A stretch of DNA of 40,631 bases from an uncultured Prevotellaceae bacterium (GCA_947166155.1 CAMVDC010000007.1:1-40631); one strand, 5' to 3'. Shown: positions 8,904 to 20,967, counted from the first letter of the stretch. Numbers and translations are program-made. Notes: a model not told the origin generated them from the sequence alone.

Positions 8904-8990
8904 GAGTGCGCACTTTCAGGCCTGAGAGTGCGCACTCACAGGCCCGCGAGTGCGCACTCACAGGCCCGCGAGTGCGCACTCGCAGACGGC
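8904..8990. repeat. 22-bp tandem array C (unit GAGTGCGCACTCACAGGCCCGC, 4 units)
   Basis: GAGTGCGCAC at 8904, 8926, 8948, 8970. Each full core GAGTGCGCACTC is a perfect 12-bp palindrome. Confidence 0.96.
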
Positions 8991-9121
8991 CCTGTGCACA
9001 ACCATTGGAAAACGACCCCCCGATTGCCGCAAAAAAACGCTTGTAACCTTCGTCGTTTTCTGCGTTTCAACATGAGAAACGACGTAAAAAAATACTTCGA
9101 TATAAACTTTTGCTGATATTA

Positions 9122-9153
9122 TTTGTTCAACTCGCAGAAAAAGCATACCTTTG
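9122..9153 (+). promoter_or_regulatory. Bacteroidetes-type promoter (TTTG-N20-TACCTTTG)
   Basis: TTTG at 9122-9125 and TACCTTTG at 9146-9153, 65 bp upstream of the ATG at 9218. Confidence 0.75.
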
Positions 9154-9217
9154 GGGTTGAAAATGATGCATGATACACACGCATAATGCATAACGTACAA
9201 ATGATGAAGAACCAGAC

Positions 9218-11029
9218 ATGAAACGCAATTTGAATCTTATCATAACGCTCGGGGCGTTTGCCATACTCACATTCACGTATCTTGCGCTCACGGCGCAAGA
9301 CCTGGTGTATGTGGTTCATTCGCAGGACTATTTTGTCTACGACTGGACCCACCTGGCTCGCATCAGCGAACAACCGGGATGGGTGGTGCCCTATGTGGGT
9401 AGTTTCCTCACCCAGTTTGCCTATCATCCCCTGCTGGGCATAGCGTTGCTGACATTGTTGCTCACCCTGCTGGCGTGGCTCACCGTGTGGGCAATGCGGC
9501 TGCCACGATGGATGGTGCCGCTTGCAGCGGTGCCCTCGGTATTGGTGGTGATGTTCATCCTCGGATGGGATTACGGCCTTTTTTCCACCCGCCACTATGG
9601 CAATCTGTTTTCGCCTACCGTGGGCCTGATATTTGTCACCCTGCTGGTGGGGCTCTACGAGCGGATGCAGAAAATGTGGATGAGATTCGCCTGGGTCACC
9701 GTGGTCGTGGCTGTGCTCTATCCGCTCATCGGCATGTATGCCCTGCTGTCGGCAGTAGTGGCAGTGACGCCGGGCATGATACACCACAAAGACCAAATCA
9801 AAGTGGTGTCGTATGCCCTGCTGCTGGTCGTGAGCCTGCCATATATCGAGGCACATACGTTTTTCCTGAACTTCAACAGCCGTTTCGCCTTCATCGCCGG
9901 ATTGCCATTCATGGATTACTACGTAACCCAGTCGATATGGACACCACTCTATGTGGCACTGGCCACACTGCTCGTGCTGCGCTTCTTGCCCCTGCTGCTC
10001 CCAAATGCCGGCGGGCGTGTAGCTACCATAATGGCGGCAGTGGTGGCCCTGACAGCCGTGGTGTTGGTGCCCGTACATAGGAACAACGACCCGAATCTCA
10101 GCACCCTGCTGGCCGTGCGCCATGCCTACGACAAGGGACACGACGAGCGTGTGCTCCCACTGTGTGCCGCGGTCGAGCGACCCATACGCTCCATCATCAT
10201 GTATCGAAACATAGAGCTGTGGAAACGCGGCGAACTGCTCGACAAGATGTTTCAGTACACATGGGTGTCGGACACCATAAAGTCGCGCAACCTGCGCCTC
10301 AACACATACATCAGCGGTGCCGACCAATACAATCGTCTCACCTTCTGGAACTTCTCCTACCGATGGGCTATGGAGCGCACCGTGATGTTCAATCCGTCGT
10401 ATTCCGACATGAAGATAATGGCAAACGACATAGTGTATAACCGCGAACGCGACCTGGCCGAGAAATACCTGGCACAACTCGAAAACACGCTCTACTACAA
10501 AGACTACGCACGCGGGCTCAGGGCGCTGTTTGATCCCGATACCTACAATGCCGACTCGCTCGTGCAGATTCATCGGCAGATACTACTCGTGCCCAAAGGT
10601 GCGATAGACAACACTGAGTTTTGCGAACACATGTTGCTGAAATACTTCACCAACCTCTATGCACTCACCGAAGAGCGAGCAGAACTATGCCTGGCCGCTT
10701 GCATGATAATGCACAAGGAAGACGAGTTTTGGAAGATAGTGCTTGCCAAGGAACAGCAAACACCAGGCATCGAACTGCCACGTCACGTGCAGGAAGCAGC
10801 CCTGCTCTATGCCTTGAAGAAAAACAACGCCGCACTCATGACACAGATAAAACTCATGGTAGGACCACAGGGGACAGTGTGTCAGCAGTTTGAGCGCAAC
10901 CAAGACCTCTTGACACGACTGCTCGTACAGCCCACCATGGGCGATATCAACACGCTTGCAACCCTGTGCCGGGGCACATACTGGAACTATTACTTCAACG
11001 AATCGCGACAAACAACTATATTCGATTAA
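9218..11029 (+). CDS. Polytopic membrane protein of unknown function (possibly DUF6057 family), 603 aa
   Basis: Multiple hydrophobic helices in the N-terminal half, soluble helical C-terminal half. Confidence 0.75.
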   Translation: MKRNLNLIITLGAFAILTFTYLALTAQDLVYVVHSQDYFVYDWTHLARISEQPGWVVPYVGSFLTQFAYHPLLGIALLTLLLTLLAWLTVWAMRLPRWMVPLAAVPSVLVVMFILGWDYGLFSTRHYGNLFSPTVGLIFVTLLVGLYERMQKMWMRFAWVTVVVAVLYPLIGMYALLSAVVAVTPGMIHHKDQIKVVSYALLLVVSLPYIEAHTFFLNFNSRFAFIAGLPFMDYYVTQSIWTPLYVALATLLVLRFLPLLLPNAGGRVATIMAAVVALTAVVLVPVHRNNDPNLSTLLAVRHAYDKGHDERVLPLCAAVERPIRSIIMYRNIELWKRGELLDKMFQYTWVSDTIKSRNLRLNTYISGADQYNRLTFWNFSYRWAMERTVMFNPSYSDMKIMANDIVYNRERDLAEKYLAQLENTLYYKDYARGLRALFDPDTYNADSLVQIHRQILLVPKGAIDNTEFCEHMLLKYFTNLYALTEERAELCLAACMIMHKEDEFWKIVLAKEQQTPGIELPRHVQEAALLYALKKNNAALMTQIKLMVGPQGTVCQQFERNQDLLTRLLVQPTMGDINTLATLCRGTYWNYYFNESRQTTIFD

Positions 11030-11043
11030 CCGACATGAACCAC

Positions 11044-12546
11044 ATGAAAACATACATACTGACGGCAATATGCATCATGACCATCATGACCGCATGCACA
11101 ACCGAAGTGCCTCGCGACGCGCGCGCAAATAATAAAAAGGTGTCGATATTCCCCGACTACACCGAAGTGGTGCTGCCACCCAACATAGCGCCATGCAATT
11201 TCCACATCAACGACTCCGTGGCTACCGACTTCGTCACCGTGGTGACCGCCCCCGACGGGACTGAAATGGTTGTGGGCGGACAAGATGCCGTGTTTGACGA
11301 AAAAGACTGGCACAGCATGCTCGAAGCCAACAAGGGCGCCGACCTCGACGTCACCGTCTATGCCAAGACAACCAATGGGTGGGAACACTACCAGCCATTC
11401 CAGGTCACCATTGCAATGGAGCCAATCGACGAATACATCTCCTACCGATATATCGAGGCAAGCTACCGCACCTACAACGAACTGTCGATATGCCAGCGCA
11501 ACCTCACCAACTTCGACGAGTCGGTAGTGTATAGCAACAAATACCTCGGAGGCAAAAGCATGGAGCGAGAGTATCAGTGCATCAACTGCCACAACTTCCA
11601 AAACTACCACACCGACAACTTCCAGTTCCATGTGAGATATGCCAATGCAGGCACCGTCATCGTGCGCGACGGAGAACCTAAAAAATTCAACCTGAAGACC
11701 GACTCCACAATCGGAGCAGGGGTATATACCGCCTGGCACCCCACATTGCCCATCATTGCCTATTCACTGAGCCACACCGTGCAGGCATTCCTCATCAACG
11801 AACCCGACCACAAAATCGAAGTGCTCGACACTCTGAGCGACCTCGTCATCTATCACGTCGACAGCAACGAGATACAAATAGTGCAGAATGCCTTCAACAG
11901 CTTCGAGACATATCCATCGTGGTCGCCCGACGGCAAATACCTCTACTACAGCTCATCGTGGATGGACCTCGAAGGCAAAAACACCCACTATGAACTCGGC
12001 AATCACTACGACAGGATACGCTACGACATCATCCGCCAATCCTACGACGACGCCACACGCACATTCGGCGTCCCCGACACCGTAGTGAAGGCGACTGCAT
12101 TCGGACGCAGTGCCACACACGCACGCATCAGCCCCGACGGACGATACCTCATGTTCTCGTCGGGCGAGTTTGGCCACTTCATGCTACACCATTTCGAGAG
12201 CGACCTATATGTCAAAGACCTCGTGACCGACTCCATACGCCCACTCAGCGCCCTAAGCAGCAACCGGGCCGAGAGCTATCACGAATGGAGCAGCAACGGA
12301 CGGTGGATACTATTCAGCACCCGACGCGAAGACGGCACCTACACACGGCTCTACATCGCATACTTCGACCCCGACGGCCACGACCACAAAGCATTCGCGC
12401 TGCCACAGCGAGATCCACTCTACAACAAGAAACTGCTCAAGGCATTCAACCTGGGGCAATTTATGGTCGAACCTATCACAATTTCACCACAAGAATTGGC
12501 CGAAGTCATAAAAAAAGACCCCGTGCCAGCAAAATTATATAAATAA
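11044..12546 (+). CDS. Lipoprotein with CxxCH heme-type motif and TolB/PD40-like beta-propeller
   Basis: MKTYILTAICIMTIMTACTTE signal/lipobox; YQCINCHNFQNYH; SPDGKYLYYSSS and SPDGRYLMFSSGEFG repeats. Alternative ATG at 11035. Confidence 0.82.
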   Translation: MKTYILTAICIMTIMTACTTEVPRDARANNKKVSIFPDYTEVVLPPNIAPCNFHINDSVATDFVTVVTAPDGTEMVVGGQDAVFDEKDWHSMLEANKGADLDVTVYAKTTNGWEHYQPFQVTIAMEPIDEYISYRYIEASYRTYNELSICQRNLTNFDESVVYSNKYLGGKSMEREYQCINCHNFQNYHTDNFQFHVRYANAGTVIVRDGEPKKFNLKTDSTIGAGVYTAWHPTLPIIAYSLSHTVQAFLINEPDHKIEVLDTLSDLVIYHVDSNEIQIVQNAFNSFETYPSWSPDGKYLYYSSSWMDLEGKNTHYELGNHYDRIRYDIIRQSYDDATRTFGVPDTVVKATAFGRSATHARISPDGRYLMFSSGEFGHFMLHHFESDLYVKDLVTDSIRPLSALSSNRAESYHEWSSNGRWILFSTRREDGTYTRLYIAYFDPDGHDHKAFALPQRDPLYNKKLLKAFNLGQFMVEPITISPQELAEVIKKDPVPAKLYK

Positions 12547-12559
12547 TTATGCGAAAATG

Positions 12560-12590
12560 TTTGACGGTTCAAGTTTTTTTCTTACCTTTG
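12560..12590 (+). promoter_or_regulatory. Bacteroidetes-type promoter for clpP (TTTG-N19-TACCTTTG)
   Basis: TTTG at 12560-12563, TACCTTTG at 12583-12590, 55 bp upstream of the clpP ATG. Confidence 0.78.
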
Positions 12591-12644
12591 AGGGCAGAAA
12601 ACGCGTAAACGAATATAAACAAGAAAAATCAGAAGATATAAAAG

Positions 12645-13319
12645 ATGAATATGCACAACGATTTCATGCAATTTGCAACCCGACACATGGGCATCGACAG
12701 CATGGTGCTCGACGATGTAGTGAGGGCTCAATCAGGATACTTAAACCCATATATTCTCGAGGAACGACAACTCAATGTGACACAACTCGATGTGTTCTCC
12801 CGACTGATGATGGACCGCATCATATTCCTCGGTACTGAAATCAACGACTATACAGCCAATGTGTTACAAGCACAAATGCTGTATCTCGACTCGGTCGACT
12901 CGGGAAAAGACATAAGCGTATATATCAATTCTCCAGGTGGAAGCGTGTATGCCGGACTTGGCATCTACGACACCATGCAGTTCATATCGTCCGACGTACA
13001 GACAATATGCACCGGCATGGCCGCATCGATGGCTGCAGTGCTGCTCGTGGCAGGTAAGGAAGGCAAACGAAGCGCACTGCCACACAGCCGAATCATGATA
13101 CACCAACCCATGGGAGGGGCACAAGGACAAGCCAGCGACATCGAGATCACGGCACGCGAGATACAAAAACTCAAGACAGAACTCTACACAATCATTGCCA
13201 ACCACTCACATCAATCTTTCGACAAAGTGTGGGCCGATTCTGACCGCGACTATTGGATGACTGCCGAGGAAGCACGCGACTACGGAATGATTGACCAAGT
13301 ATTAGTACGCAAGCAATAG
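12645..13319 (+). CDS. clpP: ATP-dependent Clp protease proteolytic subunit
   Basis: GGSVYAGLGIYDTMQ, GMAASMAAVLL catalytic Ser region, PHSRIMIHQPMGGAQGQASDIEI. Confidence 0.95.
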   Translation: MNMHNDFMQFATRHMGIDSMVLDDVVRAQSGYLNPYILEERQLNVTQLDVFSRLMMDRIIFLGTEINDYTANVLQAQMLYLDSVDSGKDISVYINSPGGSVYAGLGIYDTMQFISSDVQTICTGMAASMAAVLLVAGKEGKRSALPHSRIMIHQPMGGAQGQASDIEITAREIQKLKTELYTIIANHSHQSFDKVWADSDRDYWMTAEEARDYGMIDQVLVRKQ

Positions 13320-13322
13320 CCC

Positions 13323-14555
13323 ATGGAGAGAGGAAAGAAATGCTCGTTCTGCGGGCGCAGCGACAAGGAAGTGAGCCTCCTTATTTCGGGCGTAAACGGA
13401 TATATATGTGACGAATGTGCCGGTGAGGCATTCCGAGTGGTGCAGGAACACAAAAAGTCGACCACATCGTTCGACCGCAAAGACCTGCCTAAACCACACG
13501 AGATAAAAGCATATCTCGACCAATATGTGATTGGACAAGACGATGCAAAGATTGCACTGTCGGTAGCTGTATACAACCACTACAAGCGCTTGCAACACGA
13601 TTCGACACGTGCCGACAACGATGTGGAGATAGAAAAGTCGAACATCATCATGGTGGGAAGCACCGGAACGGGCAAGACACTCATGGCGCGCACCATAGCC
13701 AAGATGCTCGTAGTGCCGTTCACCATAGTCGACGCAACCGTGCTGACCGAAGCCGGATATGTGGGCGAAGACGTCGAGAGCCTGCTCTCACGCCTGCTTC
13801 AGGAAGCCAACTACGATGTGAGGGCAGCCGAGCGAGGCATAGTGTTCATCGACGAAATCGACAAAATTGCACGCAAGAGCGACAACCCATCAATCACCCG
13901 CGACGTGAGCGGAGAGGGTGTGCAGCAAGGACTGCTGAAACTGCTCGAAGGCTCGAAGGTGAATGTGCCACCCTATGGCGGGCGCAAACACCCCGAACAG
14001 CAGTTCATAGAGGTCGATACACGCAACATATTGTTTATCTGCGGAGGCGCGTTCGACGGTATCGAGCGGCGCATAGCACAACGACTGAACACCCACGTGG
14101 TGGGGTACGGAGCAGTGGAGAACACAGCACGCATCGACAAAAACAACCTCATGCAGTATATCGCACCGATGGACCTCAAGTCGTTCGGACTGATACCCGA
14201 AATCATTGGCCGTCTGCCGATACTCACACACCTTGAGCCACTCGACCGCGATGCACTGCGTCGCATACTCACCGAACCCAAGAACTCGATAGTGAAGCAG
14301 TATGTGAAACTGTTCCAACTCGACGGCATCACCCTCAAGTTCGAACCCGAAGTACTCGACTACATTGTCGACAAGGCGGTGGAGTTCCGCCTCGGAGCCC
14401 GCGGATTGCGTTCTATAGTCGAGGCAATCATGATGCAACCGATGTATGATGCCCCGTCGACACAACAGAAGACCCTTACCATCAAGCTCGACTATGCTCG
14501 TTCGAGAATCGAGGCGGCGGGAGGAGTGCTCAGGGCGGCAGCCAGTGAGAGTTGA
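13323..14555 (+). CDS. clpX: ATP-dependent Clp protease ATP-binding subunit ClpX
   Basis: CSFCGRS...CDEC zinc finger, [39 protein letters not shown]. Confidence 0.96.
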   Translation: MERGKKCSFCGRSDKEVSLLISGVNGYICDECAGEAFRVVQEHKKSTTSFDRKDLPKPHEIKAYLDQYVIGQDDAKIALSVAVYNHYKRLQHDSTRADNDVEIEKSNIIMVGSTGTGKTLMARTIAKMLVVPFTIVDATVLTEAGYVGEDVESLLSRLLQEANYDVRAAERGIVFIDEIDKIARKSDNPSITRDVSGEGVQQGLLKLLEGSKVNVPPYGGRKHPEQQFIEVDTRNILFICGGAFDGIERRIAQRLNTHVVGYGAVENTARIDKNNLMQYIAPMDLKSFGLIPEIIGRLPILTHLEPLDRDALRRILTEPKNSIVKQYVKLFQLDGITLKFEPEVLDYIVDKAVEFRLGARGLRSIVEAIMMQPMYDAPSTQQKTLTIKLDYARSRIEAAGGVLRAAASES

Positions 14556-14671
14556 ACCGACGCCCCACGACCGACAGATGATTAACGATGCTCAATGATT
14601 ATATTGAAGATACACATATAACCATGTACTATACAGATGTAGAACTGATACTTAACAGATGCTAACTGATT

Positions 14672-16846
14672 ATGAAGAAAAAAGACACATTGCGCGACAG
14701 CCTTAAATACTATTTTGGTTTCGACACTTTCAAGGGCGACCAAGAAGCAATCATTCGTAATCTCATGTCGATGCACGACACCTTCGTCCTGATGCCTACA
14801 GGCGGGGGAAAGTCGCTGTGCTATCAGTTGCCGGCCCTGCTCATGGAGGGTACAGCCATTGTTATTTCGCCGCTTATTGCGCTCATGAAAAACCAGGTTG
14901 ATGCCATAAAACATATAAGCGATGACGACAACGTGGCCCATTTCATCAATTCTTCGCTCAACAAGGCAAGCATCACAGCGGTGAAGGCCGACATCAAGGC
15001 AGGACGGACCAAGTTACTGTATGTAGCACCCGAGTCGCTCACCAAGCCCGAATATGTGGAGTTTCTCAAGACTATCAAAATATCGTTTTATGCTATCGAT
15101 GAGGCCCACTGTATATCGGAGTGGGGACACGACTTCCGACCCGAGTACCGACGTATACGCCCGATAATAAACGAAATAGGCAATGCTCCTGTCATAGCAC
15201 TTACTGCCACTGCTACCGACAAAGTCAGAATCGACATAAAGAAGAACCTCAACATCCTTGATGCAAAGGAATTTAAATCATCGTTCAACCGACCGAACCT
15301 TTACTATGAAGTGCGTCCTAAGACCAAGGATGTGGACAAGGACATCATAAAATACATAAAGACACATGCCCACCAGAGTGGCATCATCTACTGCCTCAGC
15401 CGCAAGAAAGTGGAGGAATTGGCCGAAGTGCTCAAGACCAACGACATTAAGGCTGCCGCCTATCACGCAGGCATGGATTCGGCAGTGCGCACAGCCACTC
15501 AAGACGATTTCATCATGGAACGCATCGACGTAATCGTTGCCACCATAGCTTTTGGAATGGGTATCGACAAGCCCGACGTGAGGTTTGTCATACACTATGA
15601 TATACCAAAGAGCCTTGAGGGTTATTATCAAGAGACGGGACGTGCCGGACGTGATGGCGGTGAGGGCCGATGCATAGCCTTCTACAGCCATCGTGACCTT
15701 CAAAAGTTGGAGAAGTTTATGGAGGGAAAGCCCATCGCGGAGCAAGACATAGGTCGCCAACTGCTGAAGGAGACTGCCAACTACTGCGAGTCGTCGGTGT
15801 GCCGACGCAAGTTGCTCCTACATTATTTTGGCGAGGAATACAAGCCATCGAACTGTGAGAACTGCGACAACTGTCTGCATCCCAAGACTCCGGTCGATGC
15901 TACGAATGAATTGCAACTGGTCCTCAAGACCATACAAGCCACTAAGGAGAACTTCAAGGCAGAGTATATCACCGACATCCTGCTTGGTAATAGCACCGAC
16001 ATGATAGAGGCCCATAAGCATCATTTGCTGCCTACGTTTGGTGCAGGTGCCAACCATCCGGCGGCGTTCTGGAATGCCACGCTGTCGCAAGCTATGATTG
16101 AGGGTTACATACATAAGGATGTCGACAACTACGGATTGCTGAAACTCAATCCGGCAGGTAAACGCTACATCAAGAGCCCTGTTGAATTCACAATAGTGGA
16201 GGATGTAAGTTTCAACGACGACAACTATCCCGACGAGTCGGCAGCCACGGGTGCTCTCGACGAGACCCTCCACTCGATGCTCATCGACCTGCGTCGTCAG
16301 TTGTCGATAAAGTACGATGTGCCACCTTACATCATATTCCAGGATCCGTCGATCAACGCTATGACTACGTTCTATCCCATCACGCTCGAGGAGTTGCAGA
16401 ACATACCAGGCGTGGGTGCGGGCAAGGCAAAACGCTACGGACAGCAGTTTGTCGACCTCATCCGCAAGCACTGTGAGGAGAACCACATAGAGCGACCGGT
16501 GGATATGCGTGTGCGCACCGTGGCCAACAAGTCGTTGACCAAAATCAGTATCATACAGAGCATCGACCGCGGAGTGATTCTCGACGACATAGCCATGGCC
16601 AAGGGTCTCGACTTCGATGAGTTGCTCTCCGAGATGGAGTCGATTGTCTATAGTGGTACGAAACTCAATATCGACTATTTCATCGACGAGGAAATCGATG
16701 AAGACAAGGTGGAGGAAATCTACGACTACTTCCGCGGAAGCGACACCGACGACCTCGATACCGCGATGCGCAACCTCTCGGACGATATATCGGAAGAAGA
16801 AGTGCGCCTCGTGAGGATTAAGTTCATTTCCGAACTTGCAAACTAA
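14672..16846 (+). CDS. recQ: ATP-dependent DNA helicase RecQ
   Basis: MPTGGGKSLCYQLPAL, AIDEAHCISEWGHDFRPEY, YYQETGRAGRDG, CRRKLLLHYFGE...CENCDNC zinc site, HRDC-like C-terminus. Confidence 0.96.
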   Translation: MKKKDTLRDSLKYYFGFDTFKGDQEAIIRNLMSMHDTFVLMPTGGGKSLCYQLPALLMEGTAIVISPLIALMKNQVDAIKHISDDDNVAHFINSSLNKASITAVKADIKAGRTKLLYVAPESLTKPEYVEFLKTIKISFYAIDEAHCISEWGHDFRPEYRRIRPIINEIGNAPVIALTATATDKVRIDIKKNLNILDAKEFKSSFNRPNLYYEVRPKTKDVDKDIIKYIKTHAHQSGIIYCLSRKKVEELAEVLKTNDIKAAAYHAGMDSAVRTATQDDFIMERIDVIVATIAFGMGIDKPDVRFVIHYDIPKSLEGYYQETGRAGRDGGEGRCIAFYSHRDLQKLEKFMEGKPIAEQDIGRQLLKETANYCESSVCRRKLLLHYFGEEYKPSNCENCDNCLHPKTPVDATNELQLVLKTIQATKENFKAEYITDILLGNSTDMIEAHKHHLLPTFGAGANHPAAFWNATLSQAMIEGYIHKDVDNYGLLKLNPAGKRYIKSPVEFTIVEDVSFNDDNYPDESAATGALDETLHSMLIDLRRQLSIKYDVPPYIIFQDPSINAMTTFYPITLEELQNIPGVGAGKAKRYGQQFVDLIRKHCEENHIERPVDMRVRTVANKSLTKISIIQSIDRGVILDDIAMAKGLDFDELLSEMESIVYSGTKLNIDYFIDEEIDEDKVEEIYDYFRGSDTDDLDTAMRNLSDDISEEEVRLVRIKFISELAN

Positions 16847-16852
16847 TGCCAT

Positions 16853-16897
16853 CCTCCCCAACCTCTTTTTTGGGGGAGTAGGGGAGGAGGTTTTTTG
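16853..16897 (+). terminator. Rho-independent terminator of recQ
   Basis: TCCTCCCC...GGGGAGGA stem followed by GGTTTTTT. Confidence 0.75.
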
Positions 16898-17032
16898 TTA
16901 TTTATAACTTATTTAAGGCATACTTGTTAATTTTTATCGTTTTATGACTTAACAATTCCCATACTTTGTTGTATTACTTATATAATTACAGTTTCACAGA
17001 TTAAATCATTCAGAACTTTAGTAAAAGATGTT

Positions 17033-18220
17033 ATGAAGCAAAAGATCCTATTCCTAATGATAGCCTTGCTCCCTGTCATGACAGCATGGGCTGATGTTGG
17101 CGATGTGTTCACCGCTTATGGCTTTAAGTTTAAAGTCACGAGTGAAAGTCCGAAGACAGTCGAACTGACTCTTTTTGACCGTGTAAGGCCTTCGGGCACG
17201 TTGGTCATTCCCGCCACGGTTAACGGCTATTCAGTGACATCAATCGGCGAAAATGCGTTCCGTGCCTGCAGAGACTTGACCTCGGTCGGCATCCCAGTCA
17301 GCGTGACTTCCATTGGCAATTATGCATTCTGCTATTGCGCAGGCATTACCTCGCTCACGATTCCTCATAGTGTGTCACAAATCGGTGATTTCGCGTTTTT
17401 TAACTGCAACGGTCTGACCTCTGTTATCATTCCTGATGGTGTGAAAAGCCTCGGGACAGGAGCCTTTTCGGCCTGCATGGGCCTGAAATCTATTTCTATT
17501 CCACCCAGTGTGGTTAGTATTGGTTGGAATGCATTCGATGGCTGTCGTAGTTTGGTGTCGGTCTACATCCCCGAGGGCGTGACTTCCCTCTTTCAGACAT
17601 TTTTGAGCTGCTCCAGTTTGGAATCCATCAACGTGGCAGAAGGAAATGAGCATTACAAAAGTGTGGATGGTGTGTTGTTCGACAAAAACATGACAACACT
17701 TGTCAAGTATCCAGATGCAAAGAAATCAGAGAACTATATCATCCCGTCCAGTGTGACAACTCTCGACAGTTTGTCATTCAACCGCAGCTCGGGTTTGAAA
17801 GCCGTAACCATTCCTGCCAGTGTTACAGACATCAATCAGAGCACCTTATCAGCATGTTTTATTCTGGAATCCATTACGGTTGCAGCCGATAATAAGTATT
17901 ACAAGAGTGTGGATGGTGTGTTGTTCGACAAAGATATGACAACACTCATCCGGTATCCTGAAAATAAGAAATCGGCGACTTACACCATCCCTGCCGGTGT
18001 GACTACGATTGGCATTGCTTTTGTCAGATGCCCAGGCTTGACAACCGTAAATATCCCTGCAAGTGTGACTACAATCAAGAGTTTGGCCTTCTCGTGTGAT
18101 GACTTGACAACTGTAAACATTGCCGAGGGTTCGAAGTTGACAACTGTTGGCAGACTTGCATTTGATGGGTGCGAAAAACTGACACCTGTCAACTTCCCTC
18201 CAGGAGTGAAGCGACAATAA
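17033..18220 (+). CDS. BspA-like leucine-rich repeat surface/secreted protein, 395 aa
   Basis: Signal peptide MKQKILFLMIALLPVMTAWA; repeated SVTSIGxxAFxxCxxLTSVxIPxSV units. Confidence 0.9.
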   Translation: MKQKILFLMIALLPVMTAWADVGDVFTAYGFKFKVTSESPKTVELTLFDRVRPSGTLVIPATVNGYSVTSIGENAFRACRDLTSVGIPVSVTSIGNYAFCYCAGITSLTIPHSVSQIGDFAFFNCNGLTSVIIPDGVKSLGTGAFSACMGLKSISIPPSVVSIGWNAFDGCRSLVSVYIPEGVTSLFQTFLSCSSLESINVAEGNEHYKSVDGVLFDKNMTTLVKYPDAKKSENYIIPSSVTTLDSLSFNRSSGLKAVTIPASVTDINQSTLSACFILESITVAADNKYYKSVDGVLFDKDMTTLIRYPENKKSATYTIPAGVTTIGIAFVRCPGLTTVNIPASVTTIKSLAFSCDDLTTVNIAEGSKLTTVGRLAFDGCEKLTPVNFPPGVKRQ

Positions 18221-18265
18221 TGAATTACTTTCCTCGTATTTTGATAATTTAAACCAGTATTTAAT

Positions 18266-19090
18266 ATGTGTAAAAACCATTTTATTTCAGTGCTTGCAGC
18301 ATTGGTGCTGTGCGCTGCATCCGAATGTGTGGCACAGACGGAAAATCCGCGTGGAGTATATAAACTTATGACAATCACTGGCAAGCAAGGCGAGGTTGTG
18401 TCGCCGTACGACCAGTATAAGATATGTCTTGACAACGTGACACTGCATGCGAACGTGGTAAATGGCCTTGTTTATATTGGCAAAAACGATGCTATTGTAT
18501 TCAACTACACGGGGCCGGAACCGAAAACACCAGATGACAAGTCGTCGCTGATCTACGATAGCGATTCGCGTCGGTTTAAACTGAAGTGGTGGAGCGAATA
18601 CACCAATCATGACATTTTTCCCGATAACGACTGGTGTATAGAGCACTATGAGTCGGGGTACATGAACACCGCATTGAAGATTTTGCTCGACGAGGTTCAG
18701 AACCTGGGTGGCACCGACAAGAAGAACCCACTGATTGGGTTGTGGAAAAGGTTGGGAGCGGTCGAATCGTTGGAGAATGCAAAAAAGGAAATCGATGTAC
18801 TGAAGGCGAATGTGCAGGGCACTACAGAGACTTACATGAAGTTCACTACCGACCATGTGGTTGAAATATTCCTGAATACATCTTACCGTCAGTTGTCGGG
18901 CAGATCGGGCAATGTGGTTTATGAATCAAAAGAATCGGTCACTTTTTATAACCTTCGACAGTCGGTCACATGGATAGACAAGACCCACGTGGTTCTCGGC
19001 ATCCCTGTCAATTATAGGCTAGCATATATTGTGTATGAGCAAGTCACTCCCGACCGTCCGTTGTGGGACAGGTTCCTCTCTTTGTTCTGA
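18266..19090 (+). CDS. Secreted lipocalin-like protein of unknown function, 274 aa
   Basis: Signal peptide MCKNHFISVLAALVLCAASECVAQ; ENPRGVYKLMTITGKQGE start typical of lipocalin-like Bacteroidetes proteins. Confidence 0.6.
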   Translation: MCKNHFISVLAALVLCAASECVAQTENPRGVYKLMTITGKQGEVVSPYDQYKICLDNVTLHANVVNGLVYIGKNDAIVFNYTGPEPKTPDDKSSLIYDSDSRRFKLKWWSEYTNHDIFPDNDWCIEHYESGYMNTALKILLDEVQNLGGTDKKNPLIGLWKRLGAVESLENAKKEIDVLKANVQGTTETYMKFTTDHVVEIFLNTSYRQLSGRSGNVVYESKESVTFYNLRQSVTWIDKTHVVLGIPVNYRLAYIVYEQVTPDRPLWDRFLSLF

Positions 19091-19174
19091 CGCATGGCGA
19101 CAGTGTCCTGATGTATGGCCGTTCTTCGTTGTGGAACGGCCTTTTTTCATGTATGTATCGACAGGCCTTTTTTT

Positions 19175-19262
19175 GAGTGCGCACTTTCGGGCCTGTGAGT
19201 GCGCACTCTCGGGCCTGCGAGCGCGCACTCTCGGGGCTGCGAGTGCGCACTCGCAGAACGGA
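19175..19262. repeat. 22-bp tandem array D (unit GAGTGCGCACTCTCGGGCCTGC, 4 units)
   Basis: GAGTGCGCAC/GAGCGCGCAC at 19175, 19197, 19219, 19241; same palindromic core as array C. Confidence 0.96.
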
Positions 19263-19467
19263 AAGTACGCGGTCGTCGGCCGACGGGCATTTGGCCGCTT
19301 TGCCGCAGAGGTGCTGACCGACACATGAAACTATGTTTCAACAACGACAAAAAACCTTGCTCAACATATAAAAAACATGTAATTTTTGTTAATAAATGAG
19401 GGCGCGGACCAGTTTCTGACTTGTAGATTTCGGCATGTGGAGAAAAAGTAGTAACTTTGCACATTAA

Positions 19468-20967
<1,500 letters not shown>

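Noticed and set aside
9119-10573. 484-aa minus ORF (His/Gln-rich)
   Set aside because: Antisense to the membrane-protein gene; low-complexity reverse-frame translation in G/C-rich DNA, no recognisable domain.
4075-14555. Mobile-element insertion (IS/ICE) as the cause of the tig-clpP separation
   Set aside because: No transposase, integrase or terminal repeat is visible in the interval; only the synteny observation is retained.
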